64,000 nucleotides of DNA from Corallococcus coralloides DSM 2259 (GTDB lineage Bacteria; Myxococcota; Myxococcia; Myxococcales; Myxococcaceae): positions 1-64,000 of the forward strand of contig NC_017030.1 of NCBI RefSeq assembly GCF_000255295.1. The letters are read 5' to 3'. Positions 41,666 through 50,268 of the stretch are shown in pieces. A program made the position numbers and the translations under genes. The notes under the pieces were generated by a model. That model did not search any database and was not told the DNA's origin. It was given only the letters and a program-made list of their open reading frames with translations. Numbering within the stretch: position 1 is the first letter of the stretch; every line of letters starts with the position of its first letter.

Positions 41666-42115
41666 ATGAGCGCGATATCCGCCAAGGACATCGACGGTTA
41701 CGAATTCGATTGGCTCGCGAGCGACGTGGATGGACATGTCGCTCTGCTGAGCACGGCGGGGGGAGGTTATGTGCCGCGCGAAGTCCTGCAGGACACGAAC
41801 GCCCTGGATGCCGCCATCAATGCCATCCTCACGTCAGCTGTCTCTTCTGACGTGCGCTTCGCCCCGAGCGTGGCGGAGGGCTGCGAGAACACCTGGCGGA
41901 TGATGGCGGAACGAGGTGTGTTCGCGTTCGACGCGGATCCGTATGGGGGACCGTACAAGCGGGTGGCCATGCCCGAGCGTCCCATCCGGGTCGAGGAGTT
42001 GGCTGAGGCCGCCAGACCCTTGGTGCGCAGGATGTCCCTCGAAGGTCTGCGGTTCTCCGAGCTCGAGAAGATCGACAACGACGTCCTGGTGCGACGGGAC
42101 AGACTGAACCCATGA
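41666..42115 (+). CDS. hypothetical protein, possible immunity gene
   Basis: A 149-residue soluble protein (KDIDGYEFDWLASDVDGHVALLSTAGGGYVP, PYGGPYKRVAMPERPIRVEELA). It starts 2 bp after the RNase gene and overlaps the next gene by 4 bases (ATGA). There is no signal peptide. The small acidic make-up and position at the head of a chain of short unknown genes are like orphan immunity genes of myxobacteria, but this is inference. Family not named. Confidence 0.72.
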   Translation: MSAISAKDIDGYEFDWLASDVDGHVALLSTAGGGYVPREVLQDTNALDAAINAILTSAVSSDVRFAPSVAEGCENTWRMMAERGVFAFDADPYGGPYKRVAMPERPIRVEELAEAARPLVRRMSLEGLRFSELEKIDNDVLVRRDRLNP

Positions 42116-42660
42116 GTGAACCGACGGACCATGTGTGGGAGGTGCTGGATGAAGGCCCTGGCGCGCAGACCTCTCCACGGCATTTCTTCCCCGGGAACAC
42201 CGCTGGGGGACAAGACGGCTTGCTGGTGCGGGTCACGCCAGCAGGCGGTGCACCCTGGCTGGGCATGTTCGCGTTCGGGAACATGAAGGGTGCGGGAGTC
42301 AGCCGCGTCCTCGCCATGCCGGACCCAGAGAAGCTCTGTGTCGTGTCACGAGGCGCGGGCTACCTCGTCACAGTCCAGGACCCCAGCGTCTGGGAAGCGG
42401 TCCAGGTGATGCCCGTGATGGACGTCCGCGCCGTGCCTTCAGCGGGGGTCGTGGTGTTCGCGGACTTCACCGAGATGGTGGCCTATGGCGCGGAAGGCCT
42501 GCGGTGGCGGACGAAGCGGCTGTCATGGGATGGCTTGAAGATCGTCCAGGTGACGGAGCGCTCCATCATCGGTGAGTACTGGGACATGCGGACGGAGATG
42601 ATGCAGACGTTCGAGGTCGACCTCGCCACCGGTGCCCAGAAGGGCGGCGTGGATGAGTGA
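42112..42660 (+). CDS. hypothetical protein, 182 residues
   Basis: A soluble protein overlapping the previous gene by ATGA. The C-terminal half is beta-rich with recognisable repeats of short strands: VVVFADFTEMVAYGAEGLRWRTKRLSWDGLKIVQVTERSIIGEYWD, and ends in FEVDLATGAQKGGVDE. It resembles a partial propeller. No catalytic motif. The operon position suggests a shared function with the flanking small ORFs; unknown. Confidence 0.72.
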   Translation: MSEPTDHVWEVLDEGPGAQTSPRHFFPGNTAGGQDGLLVRVTPAGGAPWLGMFAFGNMKGAGVSRVLAMPDPEKLCVVSRGAGYLVTVQDPSVWEAVQVMPVMDVRAVPSAGVVVFADFTEMVAYGAEGLRWRTKRLSWDGLKIVQVTERSIIGEYWDMRTEMMQTFEVDLATGAQKGGVDE

Positions 42661-42784
42661 GGGCCTGAGCGGCGTGTTCTCGATTCCTGATGAGCTTGAC
42701 TCGTATCAAGGAAGCGATGCCCGGCTGGTGTTGCGCCTGGGCGATTCAATCCATCTGGATTGGTCAAGCCTTCGAAAAGAGTGA
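42653..42784 (+). CDS. 43-residue small ORF in the same chain
   Basis: Starting with an ATG that overlaps the stop of the previous gene, the codons give MSEGLSGVFSIPDELDSYQG and on to SIHLDWSSLRKE before TGA at 42782. The overlapping start, identical strand and normal residue mix favour a real small gene or the N-terminal fragment of an interrupted one. Confidence 0.45.
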   Translation: MSEGLSGVFSIPDELDSYQGSDARLVLRLGDSIHLDWSSLRKE

Positions 42785-42794
42785 CAACGCCACG

Positions 42795-42998
42795 ATGATC
42801 TCAGAGACGAGCAAGGCCTGGATCCAGGCCGGGAAACTCCTCGCGGAGAACCCAGCGGCGCAGGTCCGTTGCCCGGAGAAGGGAGACGGCTTCCTCACCG
42901 TTCACGATGAGGCCATTTCAGGACAGCCGACGCGGTTCGAGCGGTATCTGGTCTGCGATGTCTGCGGAGCACGCAACGTGATGCTCATGCCGGCGTAG
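42795..42998 (+). CDS. small protein with a CxxC pair
   Basis: A 67-residue protein from the ATG at 42795: AWIQAGKLLAENPAAQVRCPEKGDGFLTVHDE, then RFERYLVCDVCGARNVMLM. Cysteines at VRC and CDVC may bind zinc or form a redox pair. It is the last gene of the 41666 chain and converges on the SH3 gene with a single base between stops. Longer in-frame extension upstream to 42690 is possible but its residues look non-coding. Confidence 0.6.
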   Translation: MISETSKAWIQAGKLLAENPAAQVRCPEKGDGFLTVHDEAISGQPTRFERYLVCDVCGARNVMLMPA

Positions 42999-42999
42999 C

Positions 43000-43737
43000 T
43001 CACCCCGCCAGCGGCAACCCGTCCGTGGACTCCACCAGGACGTTGCCGGGCACCCAGCCCACCAGCCCGGTGGACGACCTCACCAGGTACAGGACCTCTC
43101 CCTTCGCGGGGACGCTCGCGGCCAGCACCTTCACCTTCGTGCCCTGCGCCGTCGTGGCCACCACCGCGGAGCCCGTGCGGCTCTGCGTCAGCGGGAAGGA
43201 CTTCTTCACCGTGGCCGTGACCTCTTCGCCCGGCGCGTACGTCACCGCGTACAGCTCCTGCGGCACGTGCACCAGCTTCCACGCCTTGCGGTCCAGCGTG
43301 TACTTGTCCCGCTTCTGCCAGAAGCCCATCCACCGGTCGACCAGGACGATGCCGTTGCCCTTCGCCTCCGTCAGCGCGTGCACGTCCCCCAGCAGCTTCA
43401 CCGCCTTGCCGTCGTAGCCGTAGACGAAGTAGCGGTGACCGTCGTCCATCTCCCCCAGCGTCTGGACCAGCAGCTCCTTCCACTTGTCGCCCGTGTCCAG
43501 GTCCACCACCTGGAAGCCCGGGACCTCGTTGCCGGATGCATCGCCGTTCAACGTCGCGCCGCCCACCTTCAACGTGAACTTGCCGTCCTTCCCCGGCGTG
43601 AGCGACACCGCCTCCGGCTTGCCGTCCCCGTCCAGGTCCACCTGCGCGGACTTCACGAATTCGCTGTTCTGCGCGGAAGCAGGCGCACCGGCGAACAGCA
43701 CGGCGGACGACAACACGGCCAGCAGGGACGTCTTCAC
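43000..43737 (-). CDS. exported SH3-domain protein
   Basis: A 245-residue secreted protein with a signal peptide MKTSLLAVLSSAVLFAGAPASA. An FG-GAP/VCBS-like part (VKSAQVDLDGDGKPEAVSLTPG, GFQVVDLDTGDKWKELLVQ) is followed by a C-terminal bacterial SH3b domain (GSAVVATTAQGTKVKVLAASVPAKGEVLYLVRSSTGLVGWVPG). SH3b domains bind cell wall peptides, so it may act at the envelope surface. Ends one base from the convergent small-ORF chain. Confidence 0.85.
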   Translation of the reverse strand: MKTSLLAVLSSAVLFAGAPASAQNSEFVKSAQVDLDGDGKPEAVSLTPGKDGKFTLKVGGATLNGDASGNEVPGFQVVDLDTGDKWKELLVQTLGEMDDGHRYFVYGYDGKAVKLLGDVHALTEAKGNGIVLVDRWMGFWQKRDKYTLDRKAWKLVHVPQELYAVTYAPGEEVTATVKKSFPLTQSRTGSAVVATTAQGTKVKVLAASVPAKGEVLYLVRSSTGLVGWVPGNVLVESTDGLPLAG

Positions 43738-43809
43738 GGGAGCAGGACCTCGGTCGGAGAGCAGGACCGCGCCACGCTAGCCGCCCGCCAGGCCCCCCGA
43801 CACCCGCTT

Positions 43810-44298
43810 TCACCCCGAGCGGCGGAAGCGACCCCGGAAGTGCTGGTCCAGGTACACCTCCGCGTGCGCCAGGGATTCTCGTGTCTCAGGAGCCAAGGTC
43901 AGGGAGGCCGCGGCCACCCGGGCCTGACGCATCGCGGGGCCCCTTCCGCCCTCAGCGGAACCCACACCGCCCACCACCGCGTCCACCTTGGCGTGCGCGG
44001 TGTCCACGACGCCCTTCGCCTCCTCCAGGGACACCTCTCCCTCCGCCAGCGCGTTGAACAGCTGGCAGCGGTAGCGGCGGCAGGCCTCCGGACGCTCCTC
44101 ATAGACCGTGCAGCACAGGCCCTCCAGGGCGGCGCAGCGCTGGGGCAGCACCGCCGTGCCGTCCTCCTTCACCGCCAGCGACAGGCCTCGCTGGCGCAGG
44201 GCTTCCGCCTCGGGGGGGCGCAGCGGCACCTGGGTGAAGAGGGTGCCGTCACAGCACATGCCGCAGTGGAGACAGAGGGTGGACAGGGCGGAGGACAT
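43810..44298 (-). CDS. YkgJ-type cysteine cluster protein
   Basis: A 162-residue protein with the CxxCxxCC motif (CLHCGMCCDGTLF), then CAALEGLCCTVYEERPEACRRYRCQLF, which together make the zinc or iron-sulfur chelating cluster of YkgJ family proteins. The function in bacteria is uncertain. The ATG at 44298 (MSSALSTLCLHCG) is preferred; an upstream ATG at 44340 (MTRLPTRR) is possible. No gene on the same strand is near. Confidence 0.85.
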   Translation of the reverse strand: MSSALSTLCLHCGMCCDGTLFTQVPLRPPEAEALRQRGLSLAVKEDGTAVLPQRCAALEGLCCTVYEERPEACRRYRCQLFNALAEGEVSLEEAKGVVDTAHAKVDAVVGGVGSAEGGRGPAMRQARVAAASLTLAPETRESLAHAEVYLDQHFRGRFRRSG

Positions 44299-44721
44299 GG
44301 CGTGCTCGGGGGGATAACGCCTCGTGGGGAGGCGAGTCATCCCCGACGTGTGTCGCACCGGCCTCCGTCCTCCGAGGCAAGTCATGTGTCACCAGTAGAC
44401 ATGCGACATGTCCCTCGTGTTCCATGTGTCGGAATCACCCTGTGTTTCCGGGGTCCGCACGACCCGAGGGGAGGGACAGAGCTGCACCTGTCTTGGAAGG
44501 CCATGCGCCTGTCCGTGATGGAAATCCCCGTCTGGTGAGAAACCAATTAGCGACACTCCAATGCGTGGCCGCCAATCCAGCACGAAGGTCTAAGTGCACA
44601 AGGGATGAATGATCTCCACTCTGTGGGAATCCGAGTTCCCCGGGTCACGCGTAACTGGGGACAACACAGTTTCTTCGGACGTCGTAAGATCATGCCCCGT
44701 AGGACATCAGGGAGCCCCCGC
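44299..44721. other. intergenic region between divergent genes
   Basis: About 420 bp between the YkgJ-type gene (minus) and the PilZ gene (plus). It is less GC-rich than coding DNA and contains several copies of ATGTG/CATG-like patches near 44385-44430. GGAG at 44711-44714 is the ribosome binding site for the PilZ gene. No promoter or other structure can be named with confidence. Confidence 0.5.
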
Positions 44722-46764
44722 ATGCACACTGACACTCACGACGCGCCGGCCGGCCGCGAAGCCCTCCTCGGATATCGGGTGGGAACCGAGCTCAGCGCGG
44801 CGGCCTCGTTTGGCGCGGACTTCTCTCCCGGTCGTCTGGTGCAGCTGTCGCTGGAGCACCTGACGCTCCACCTGGAGTCGCGCGCGGTGCCCCGCAAGGG
44901 ACAGGCCGCGTCCGTGGTGGTGGGTGAGGGCGAGCGGTGGGCCACCGCGCTGGACGCGGAAGTGATTGGCGTCAACGCCATGCGCCCGGAGGTGAGCCTG
45001 CGCTTCGTCGCGCCGCCGCTGGACGCGGGCCGCCGCATCGTGGGCCTGCTGGAGTCGCTGCGTGACAACGGCCTCTTGCTCACGCCGGAGACGCGGCCGG
45101 TGTGGCGCGAGCAGATCGACCACGCGGACCGCGTCACGCGCATCTGCGAAGCGCTCGCGTCCCGCCAGGCCCGCGGCGTGCTGCGCTCGCGCGATGGCCA
45201 GACCGTGGCGGAGGTCACCTGCGCCTTCTTCGAGCCGCTCCAGGACGCGTTCGGCTGGCAGCTGCACGGCGTGCTTCCCCCCGGGCCCCTCACCCTGGAG
45301 GCGTTCGGCTACTCCAGCGTGGTGCACTTCCAGGTGGACGGCGCGCGCGTGGAGGGCGGGCTGCTCTTGATGCCGGCGCCCACGTCGCTGGTGCGCTTCC
45401 GCCACCGCTGGCTGCGCCGCACGCAGGCCCACGCGTCCTGCACGGTGGAGTTCGACCATCCGCTCTGGCCCCAGGTGCACGTGCACCGCGGCCTGCTGGA
45501 TGTCTCCTACGAAGGCCTGTCCTTCCTCACGGAGCCCGGCGAGGACCTGATGTACCCGGGCCTGCGCCTGCCGGTGATGGAGGTCGGGCTGGAGGGCCAC
45601 GCGCCGGTGCGCCTGCGCGCGGAGGTGCGCAACATCTCCAGCACGCCCCACGGCCGCCGCTGCGGCGTGAGCGTCCGGCCCCTGGACGCCGAAGGGGCCC
45701 GCGCGTGGCGCGCGCTGGTGGAGGCCCAGGCCCACCCCACCACCAAGGTGGAGGGCGACTGGAACGACGCCACCTGGAAGCTCTTCGAGCGCTCCGGCTA
45801 CTTCCGCCTCCCGGGCAAGGAGCCGGAGAAGTTCACCAGCCTGCGCGACCAGTTCGACCGCGCGCAGAACAAGCTCCAGGAGGAGCCGCTTTTGGGCTAC
45901 CGCGTGGTGCGCCCCGCGGAGGACGGCATGGAGGCCACGCTGTCCGTGCTCAAGCCCTACGCGGGCAGCTGGATGGCGCACCAGCTGGCGCGGCACCAGC
46001 CCCCGGGCAGCCGCTCCACCGCGCGCGAGGCCCTGCGCGACATCTACCTGCGCGGCTACGAGCCCACCCAGGCGGACCCGGAGGTGAAGTGGTTCTTCGC
46101 CTACTGCGAGGCGAACGTGCGCTGGGTGCGCTACACGAAGTTCGACTTCGCCACCTGGTACGCGCACACCGGCCAGACGTGCCTCGTGCCCTTCCGCCTG
46201 ATGGAGGGCGAGGTGGACAGCACCTGGACGCAGCCCGCGAACATCACCCTGGGCAATCCCACCCAGGAGGAGCGCGGCAGCTTCTTCGCCCGCGTGGCCG
46301 GCACCCGCCCGGAGGCCTACAGAGAAGCGCTGGACCTGGTGCCGGAGCGCTTCGACCTGGAGACCACGCGCACCGGCTGGGGTGACGCGGGCCTGTCCCG
46401 CGAGCGCGAACTGGTGGTGGCCCGTCATGAAGGCCGCGCCGTGGCCTTCGCGGTGTTCGAGTCCGCGCAGCCGGGCTTGAACCTCTTCAACGTGCTGGAC
46501 GGCGTGCGCCTGGTGCCGCTGGAGGACGACGCGCGGCCGGAGGTGCAGGACGCGTTCGTGGCGCTCCTGGGCCGCGCGGCGGAGTGGTACCGCGCGCGCG
46601 ACCGCAAGGTGTTCGTCCACTACGTGGAGGCCACCTGCGTGGAGTACGCGGAGCGCGTGTCCCTGGCGGACCTGGGCGACGGCAAGCTGTGGGTGATGTC
46701 CGCCCGCCTGCTGCCGGAGTTCCTGGAGCACCTCTGCGAGTCCACCACGCCGCGCGCGGCGTAG
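44722..46764 (+). CDS. PilZ-domain protein with GNAT-like C-terminal region
   Basis: A 680-residue protein. A PilZ domain around residues 225-345 shows the Arg-rich RHRWLRRTQAHASCTVEF and the DxSxxG motif DVSYEGLSF near 260, the c-di-GMP-binding pattern. A related strand-rich repeat precedes it (about 1-110). The C-terminal region (about 360-680) includes LPGKEPEKFTSLRDQF, NITLGNPTQEERGSFFARVAG and YRARDRKVFVHYVEATCVEYAERV, with the look of a GNAT-type acyltransferase fold. A c-di-GMP-controlled enzyme is a reasonable hypothesis. The ATG at 44722 follows GGAG by 7 bases; an upstream ATG at 44692 is less favoured. Confidence 0.75.
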   Translation: MHTDTHDAPAGREALLGYRVGTELSAAASFGADFSPGRLVQLSLEHLTLHLESRAVPRKGQAASVVVGEGERWATALDAEVIGVNAMRPEVSLRFVAPPLDAGRRIVGLLESLRDNGLLLTPETRPVWREQIDHADRVTRICEALASRQARGVLRSRDGQTVAEVTCAFFEPLQDAFGWQLHGVLPPGPLTLEAFGYSSVVHFQVDGARVEGGLLLMPAPTSLVRFRHRWLRRTQAHASCTVEFDHPLWPQVHVHRGLLDVSYEGLSFLTEPGEDLMYPGLRLPVMEVGLEGHAPVRLRAEVRNISSTPHGRRCGVSVRPLDAEGARAWRALVEAQAHPTTKVEGDWNDATWKLFERSGYFRLPGKEPEKFTSLRDQFDRAQNKLQEEPLLGYRVVRPAEDGMEATLSVLKPYAGSWMAHQLARHQPPGSRSTAREALRDIYLRGYEPTQADPEVKWFFAYCEANVRWVRYTKFDFATWYAHTGQTCLVPFRLMEGEVDSTWTQPANITLGNPTQEERGSFFARVAGTRPEAYREALDLVPERFDLETTRTGWGDAGLSRERELVVARHEGRAVAFAVFESAQPGLNLFNVLDGVRLVPLEDDARPEVQDAFVALLGRAAEWYRARDRKVFVHYVEATCVEYAERVSLADLGDGKLWVMSARLLPEFLEHLCESTTPRAA

Positions 46765-46785
46765 TGGCTCGCGAGGGCGGGGGGC

Positions 46786-47775
46786 CTACAGCCCCTCGTC
46801 GTCCGGGTCCGGATAGGACTCCAGCTCCTCTTCCTCCTCCTCCACCGGGGCGGGCGCCTTGGCGTGGCGCCCCTTGCTGCTCTTGCCCTCGTGCGCGGGA
46901 GCGCCGAAGTCCGAGTCCGGGCCCACGATGTAGCCCTGGCGCCCCTGCTGGATGCGGCGCAGGAGCCCCTCCTGCTCCAGCGCCTCCAGGAGGCGCGCGA
47001 AGGTGGAGAAGCCGTGGTCGCGCTCGTCGAAGTCGGGCTCCTTGCGGACGATGGTCTCCTTGATGAGCGACGGGTTGAGCGGGCCGGTCGCGCGGCGCAG
47101 CAGGCTCTGCACCACCTCGCGCGCGACGGCGGGCACCTCCGCCTTGGGCTTGCCGCCCTTGGACTCGCCGCCTTCCTTGCCGTTCTTGGCGTCGTGGCCC
47201 TTGTCGTGGCCCTTCCCGCCCCGCTTGCCGCCCTTGCCCTCGTCGGACTTGGAGCCCCGGCCGCCGTGGTCCTTGTCCTTGTCCTTGTGCGAGGACTCGC
47301 CCCGGTGCTTGGGCTTCATGTAGATGAACTGGTCGCACGCCCGCACGAACATCTGGGAGCTGGCCTCGCGCACGGCCAGGCCAATGACGGTGCGGCCGTT
47401 CTCACGCAGCTTGTACGCCAGGGGGCAGAAGTCGCTGTCGCCGGAGGCGATGACGAAGGTGTCAATCTGCTCGCGCGCGTAGCACAGCTCCAGCGCGTCG
47501 ATGACCAGGCGCATGTCCGCGCTGTTCTTGCCGGCGCGGGTGGAGGGGGGCACGTCCACCAGCTCCACGCCCACGTCGTGCAGGCGCTGCTTCGCGTCCT
47601 CGAAGCGCGACCAATTGCAGTACGCGCGGCGGAAGACGACCTTGCCCTGCTCCAGGAGCTGGTCCAGGGCGGGCTGCAGGTCGAAGTTGTTGGCGCTGAT
47701 GCCGGTGTTGGTGACCAGGTTCTCGAAGTCGATGAAGAGGGCGATGCGGTGCTGCTCGTCGGTGCGTCCAGCCAA
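46786..47775 (-). CDS. NYN-domain nuclease-like protein with LOTUS/OST-HTH tail
   Basis: A 329-residue protein. The N-terminal NYN (PIN-like) domain has FIDFENL, KNSADMRLVIDAL and VIASGDSDFCPLAYKLRENG, holding the acidic catalytic residues, so a ribonuclease is likely. A Lys/Gly/Asp-rich linker (HKDKDKDHGGRGSKSDEGKG) follows. The C-terminal helix-turn-helix (VVQSLLRRATGPLNPSLIKETIVRKEP, DHGFSTFARLLEALEQEGLLRR) is of the LOTUS/OST-HTH kind, which binds RNA, and the end is acidic. The start is a TTG at 47775 with GAGG 5 bases upstream. Confidence 0.85.
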   Translation of the reverse strand: MAGRTDEQHRIALFIDFENLVTNTGISANNFDLQPALDQLLEQGKVVFRRAYCNWSRFEDAKQRLHDVGVELVDVPPSTRAGKNSADMRLVIDALELCYAREQIDTFVIASGDSDFCPLAYKLRENGRTVIGLAVREASSQMFVRACDQFIYMKPKHRGESSHKDKDKDHGGRGSKSDEGKGGKRGGKGHDKGHDAKNGKEGGESKGGKPKAEVPAVAREVVQSLLRRATGPLNPSLIKETIVRKEPDFDERDHGFSTFARLLEALEQEGLLRRIQQGRQGYIVGPDSDFGAPAHEGKSSKGRHAKAPAPVEEEEEELESYPDPDDEGL

Positions 47776-47947
47776 AGGTGCCTCGTATTCGTATGCGAGC
47801 GGTCCTTGGCTCGCGTGCGCGCCACCCTACTGTGGGGAAGCGGCCTCACGCACGGCCCGTGTTCCGCCGCTGAACATTCAGTGCTGCCCACCCTACGTTT
47901 AGGCCTGAGCCCGGGGGCAGCGCCCCCGTGACACGGGAGGTATCACC

Positions 47948-48412
47948 ATGATGCACGGATTCCCCAGACGTTGGCGAGCCATGGCGTGGACAGCGCCTGC
48001 GCTCGGTCTCTTGTTGTGCGCGGGTCCGGCGCTGGCGAGTGAACCCACGGTCAGCAAGGGGGGCGACCAGTCCGGGAACCAGCCGTCGACCAACATCGAG
48101 TCCGCGAGCACCAGCCGGTCGAACGTCGTCAACACCATCCCCACCCTGACGCCGAGCATCGTCTCCCCGGGCCTGCCCGTGCGGCAGATCACCCCGGACC
48201 CGGACAAGATGCGTCAGGTCAGCGGGCCGGTGGTGAAGCGCTCCGGAATGACCCTGTACGTGAAGGACGTGACCGGGCCGGTGGTGCCCTTGGACATGAC
48301 CAACCTGACCATCTACAAGCAACCGGAGAAGGGACAGCAGGTCCTGGCCCTCTACCAGGTGGATGAGACGGACAACGTGGCCCTGTCCCTCCAGGGGGAG
48401 AGGCAGGACTAG
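47948..48412 (+). CDS. small secreted protein of unknown function
   Basis: A 154-residue exported protein (MMHGFPRRWRAMAWTAPALGLLLCAGPALA signal). The mature part is Ser/Thr-rich (NIESASTSRSNVVNTIPTLTP) and ends in a beta-rich section (MTLYVKDVTGPVVPLDMTNLTIYKQP, VLALYQVDETDNVALSL). GGGAGG upstream of the ATG is a good ribosome binding site. Its stop overlaps the stop of the convergent ABC gene by 4 bases (CTAG). Family unknown. Confidence 0.75.
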   Translation: MMHGFPRRWRAMAWTAPALGLLLCAGPALASEPTVSKGGDQSGNQPSTNIESASTSRSNVVNTIPTLTPSIVSPGLPVRQITPDPDKMRQVSGPVVKRSGMTLYVKDVTGPVVPLDMTNLTIYKQPEKGQQVLALYQVDETDNVALSLQGERQD

Positions 48413-49425
48413 TTCGGCTTCGCGCCGCCGCGCACCTCGTCCAGGACGCTCAGGTCCACGAGCCCCGCGACATCGTCACCGGGGATGAAGCCCAGTGACT
48501 TCGCGTGCTCGGCGGACGTCTTCAGCGCGGCGGGCACCGGGTCCAGGCTCGGCTCCAGGCGGGAGAACGCGTCCTGGAGCACGGGCGCCGGCAGGGGCTT
48601 GCGCGTGAGCTGGCCGAAGGCGGCGTTGACGGACGTGGCGAAGGCCGCCGGGTCCGCGCGCCAGCGCTCGGTGAGCCGCACGTGGATGCCCAGCAGCGCC
48701 GCGATGCGCGGGCGCTGCGTCTCCAGCACCTTCTTCGTCGTCACCACCACCGTGGTGGGGAAGCGCTTGTCCGGCCAGAGGTCGCGCTCGTCCACCAGGA
48801 TGTGACCGCCCCCTTCGGCGAGCATGCGCGCGCCCCAGGGCTCGGGTACCCACGCCCCCTCGATGGCGCCCTGGAGGTACTGGGCCAGGATGTCCGGGTT
48901 GCTGATGGGAATCACCTGCACGTCGCCGCCCGCGTCCGTGGCGATGCTCAGCTTCTGGGCCTTCAGCCAGTGGCGCAGGGCGATGTCCTGGGTGTTGCCA
49001 AGTTGTGGAGTCGCCAGCTTCTTGCCCTTGAGCTCCGCGGCCGTCTTCACGTTCTTCACCACCAGCACCGCGCCGCCGTTCACCGCGCCCGCGATGATGC
49101 GCAGCTCCTTGCCGGCCTTGAGGTACGTGTTGATGGCGGGGCCCGGGCCCACGTAGGCCACGTCCACGGAGCCCGCCACCAGCGCCTCCATGGCCGCGGG
49201 GCCCGCGTTGAACTGCCGCACCTCCACGTGGCCCATGCCGGGCTGGGAGCCGAAGAGCCCCTCCGCGTTCGCCACCAACGCCTGCGCGTGCGTGATGTTG
49301 GGGAAGAAGGCCACGCGCAGGGGCGCGTTGGCACCGGAGGGCGTGTCCTTCTTGCAGGACGTGACACCCGTCAGGAGGACGGCGCAGACACCGAGGAGCA
49401 GGGACAGCGGACGCGCGGAAGCCAT
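48409..49425 (-). CDS. ABC transporter substrate-binding lipoprotein, SsuA/TauA-like
   Basis: A 338-residue lipoprotein (VTSC lipobox, Cys24). After LRVAFFPNITHAQALVANAEGLFG come the NMT1/SsuA-type motifs GHVEVRQFNAGPAAMEALVAGSVDVAYVGPGPAINTYLKAG and GKKLATPQLGNTQDIALRHWLK. It binds an aliphatic sulfonate, taurine, nitrate-like or thiamine-precursor-like ligand; the family does not fix which. It is the last gene of a three-gene operon with permease (49494) and ATPase (50269). It ends overlapping the convergent secreted-protein gene. Confidence 0.9.
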   Translation of the reverse strand: MASARPLSLLLGVCAVLLTGVTSCKKDTPSGANAPLRVAFFPNITHAQALVANAEGLFGSQPGMGHVEVRQFNAGPAAMEALVAGSVDVAYVGPGPAINTYLKAGKELRIIAGAVNGGAVLVVKNVKTAAELKGKKLATPQLGNTQDIALRHWLKAQKLSIATDAGGDVQVIPISNPDILAQYLQGAIEGAWVPEPWGARMLAEGGGHILVDERDLWPDKRFPTTVVVTTKKVLETQRPRIAALLGIHVRLTERWRADPAAFATSVNAAFGQLTRKPLPAPVLQDAFSRLEPSLDPVPAALKTSAEHAKSLGFIPGDDVAGLVDLSVLDEVRGGAKPN

Positions 49426-49493
49426 GGTGCGTCACGCTATTGGAGATTCCCCACCTGTTATCAATGCCCGTGAGTGCGGAAGCGTCTTTGGGC

Positions 49494-50255
49494 TCACACG
49501 GACGCCGTCAGGCCCCACCGGCGCCTCAGGCGCGTCTCCACCGTCTGGAAGAGGACGCGGTCCACCGTGATGCCAATGAGGATGATGGCCAGCATCACCG
49601 CCATCACCTGGGACACGTCCATCAGCTCGCGGCCCATGGTGAGCAGCTGGCCCAGGCCGCCGGAGACGAAGAGCAGCTCGCCCGCGAGCAGCGCGCGCCA
49701 CGCGAAGCTCCACCCCAGCTTGAGGCCGGTGACGATACCGGGCAGCGCGCCGGGCAGGAGCACGCCGAAGTAGAAGCGCAGGCCCCGCACGCCCAGGGTG
49801 CTGGCCACGCGGGCCAGCTGCGGATCCAGGCCGTTGACCGCGTCCTCGGTGGCGATGGCGATGCCCAGCACGCTGCCCATCACCACCACGAAGAGGATGG
49901 CGCTGTCGTTGAGGCCGAACCACAAGAGGGCCAGCGGCAGCCAGCAGATGGAGGGCAGGGCCTGCAACCCCATCACCACCGGCTTCACCGCGTTGCGGAA
50001 GAAGGACAGCCGCGCGATGCAGAGCCCCAGCGGGACGCCGATGCACACGGACATGAGGTAGGCGTGCGTCAGCCGGCCCAGCGAGCGCAGCGTGGCGCCG
50101 CCCAGCTGTCCGTCGCGGGCCATGGCGATGAGCGTCCGGACCACCTCCAGCGGCCCGGGGAACAGGTGCTTGTTCCACACGCCCGAGCGGGACAGCCCCT
50201 CCCAGAGCACGAAGAGCAGCGCGATCATCCCCAGCTTCTGCGCCCATTTCAGCAT
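49494..50255 (-). CDS. ABC transporter permease, SsuC/TauC-like
   Basis: A 253-residue inner membrane permease with about six helices. The EAA-like loop ATEDAVNGLDPQLARVASTLGVRGLRFYFGVLLPGALPGIVTGLKLGWSFAWRALLAGELLF is diagnostic of the sulfonate/nitrate/taurine permease family. It begins 13 bp after the ATPase gene and precedes the binding protein by 68 bp, the usual SsuBCA-type set in a different order. Confidence 0.92.
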   Translation of the reverse strand: MLKWAQKLGMIALLFVLWEGLSRSGVWNKHLFPGPLEVVRTLIAMARDGQLGGATLRSLGRLTHAYLMSVCIGVPLGLCIARLSFFRNAVKPVVMGLQALPSICWLPLALLWFGLNDSAILFVVVMGSVLGIAIATEDAVNGLDPQLARVASTLGVRGLRFYFGVLLPGALPGIVTGLKLGWSFAWRALLAGELLFVSGGLGQLLTMGRELMDVSQVMAVMLAIILIGITVDRVLFQTVETRLRRRWGLTASV

Positions 50256-50268
50256 GGCGGTGTCCCCT

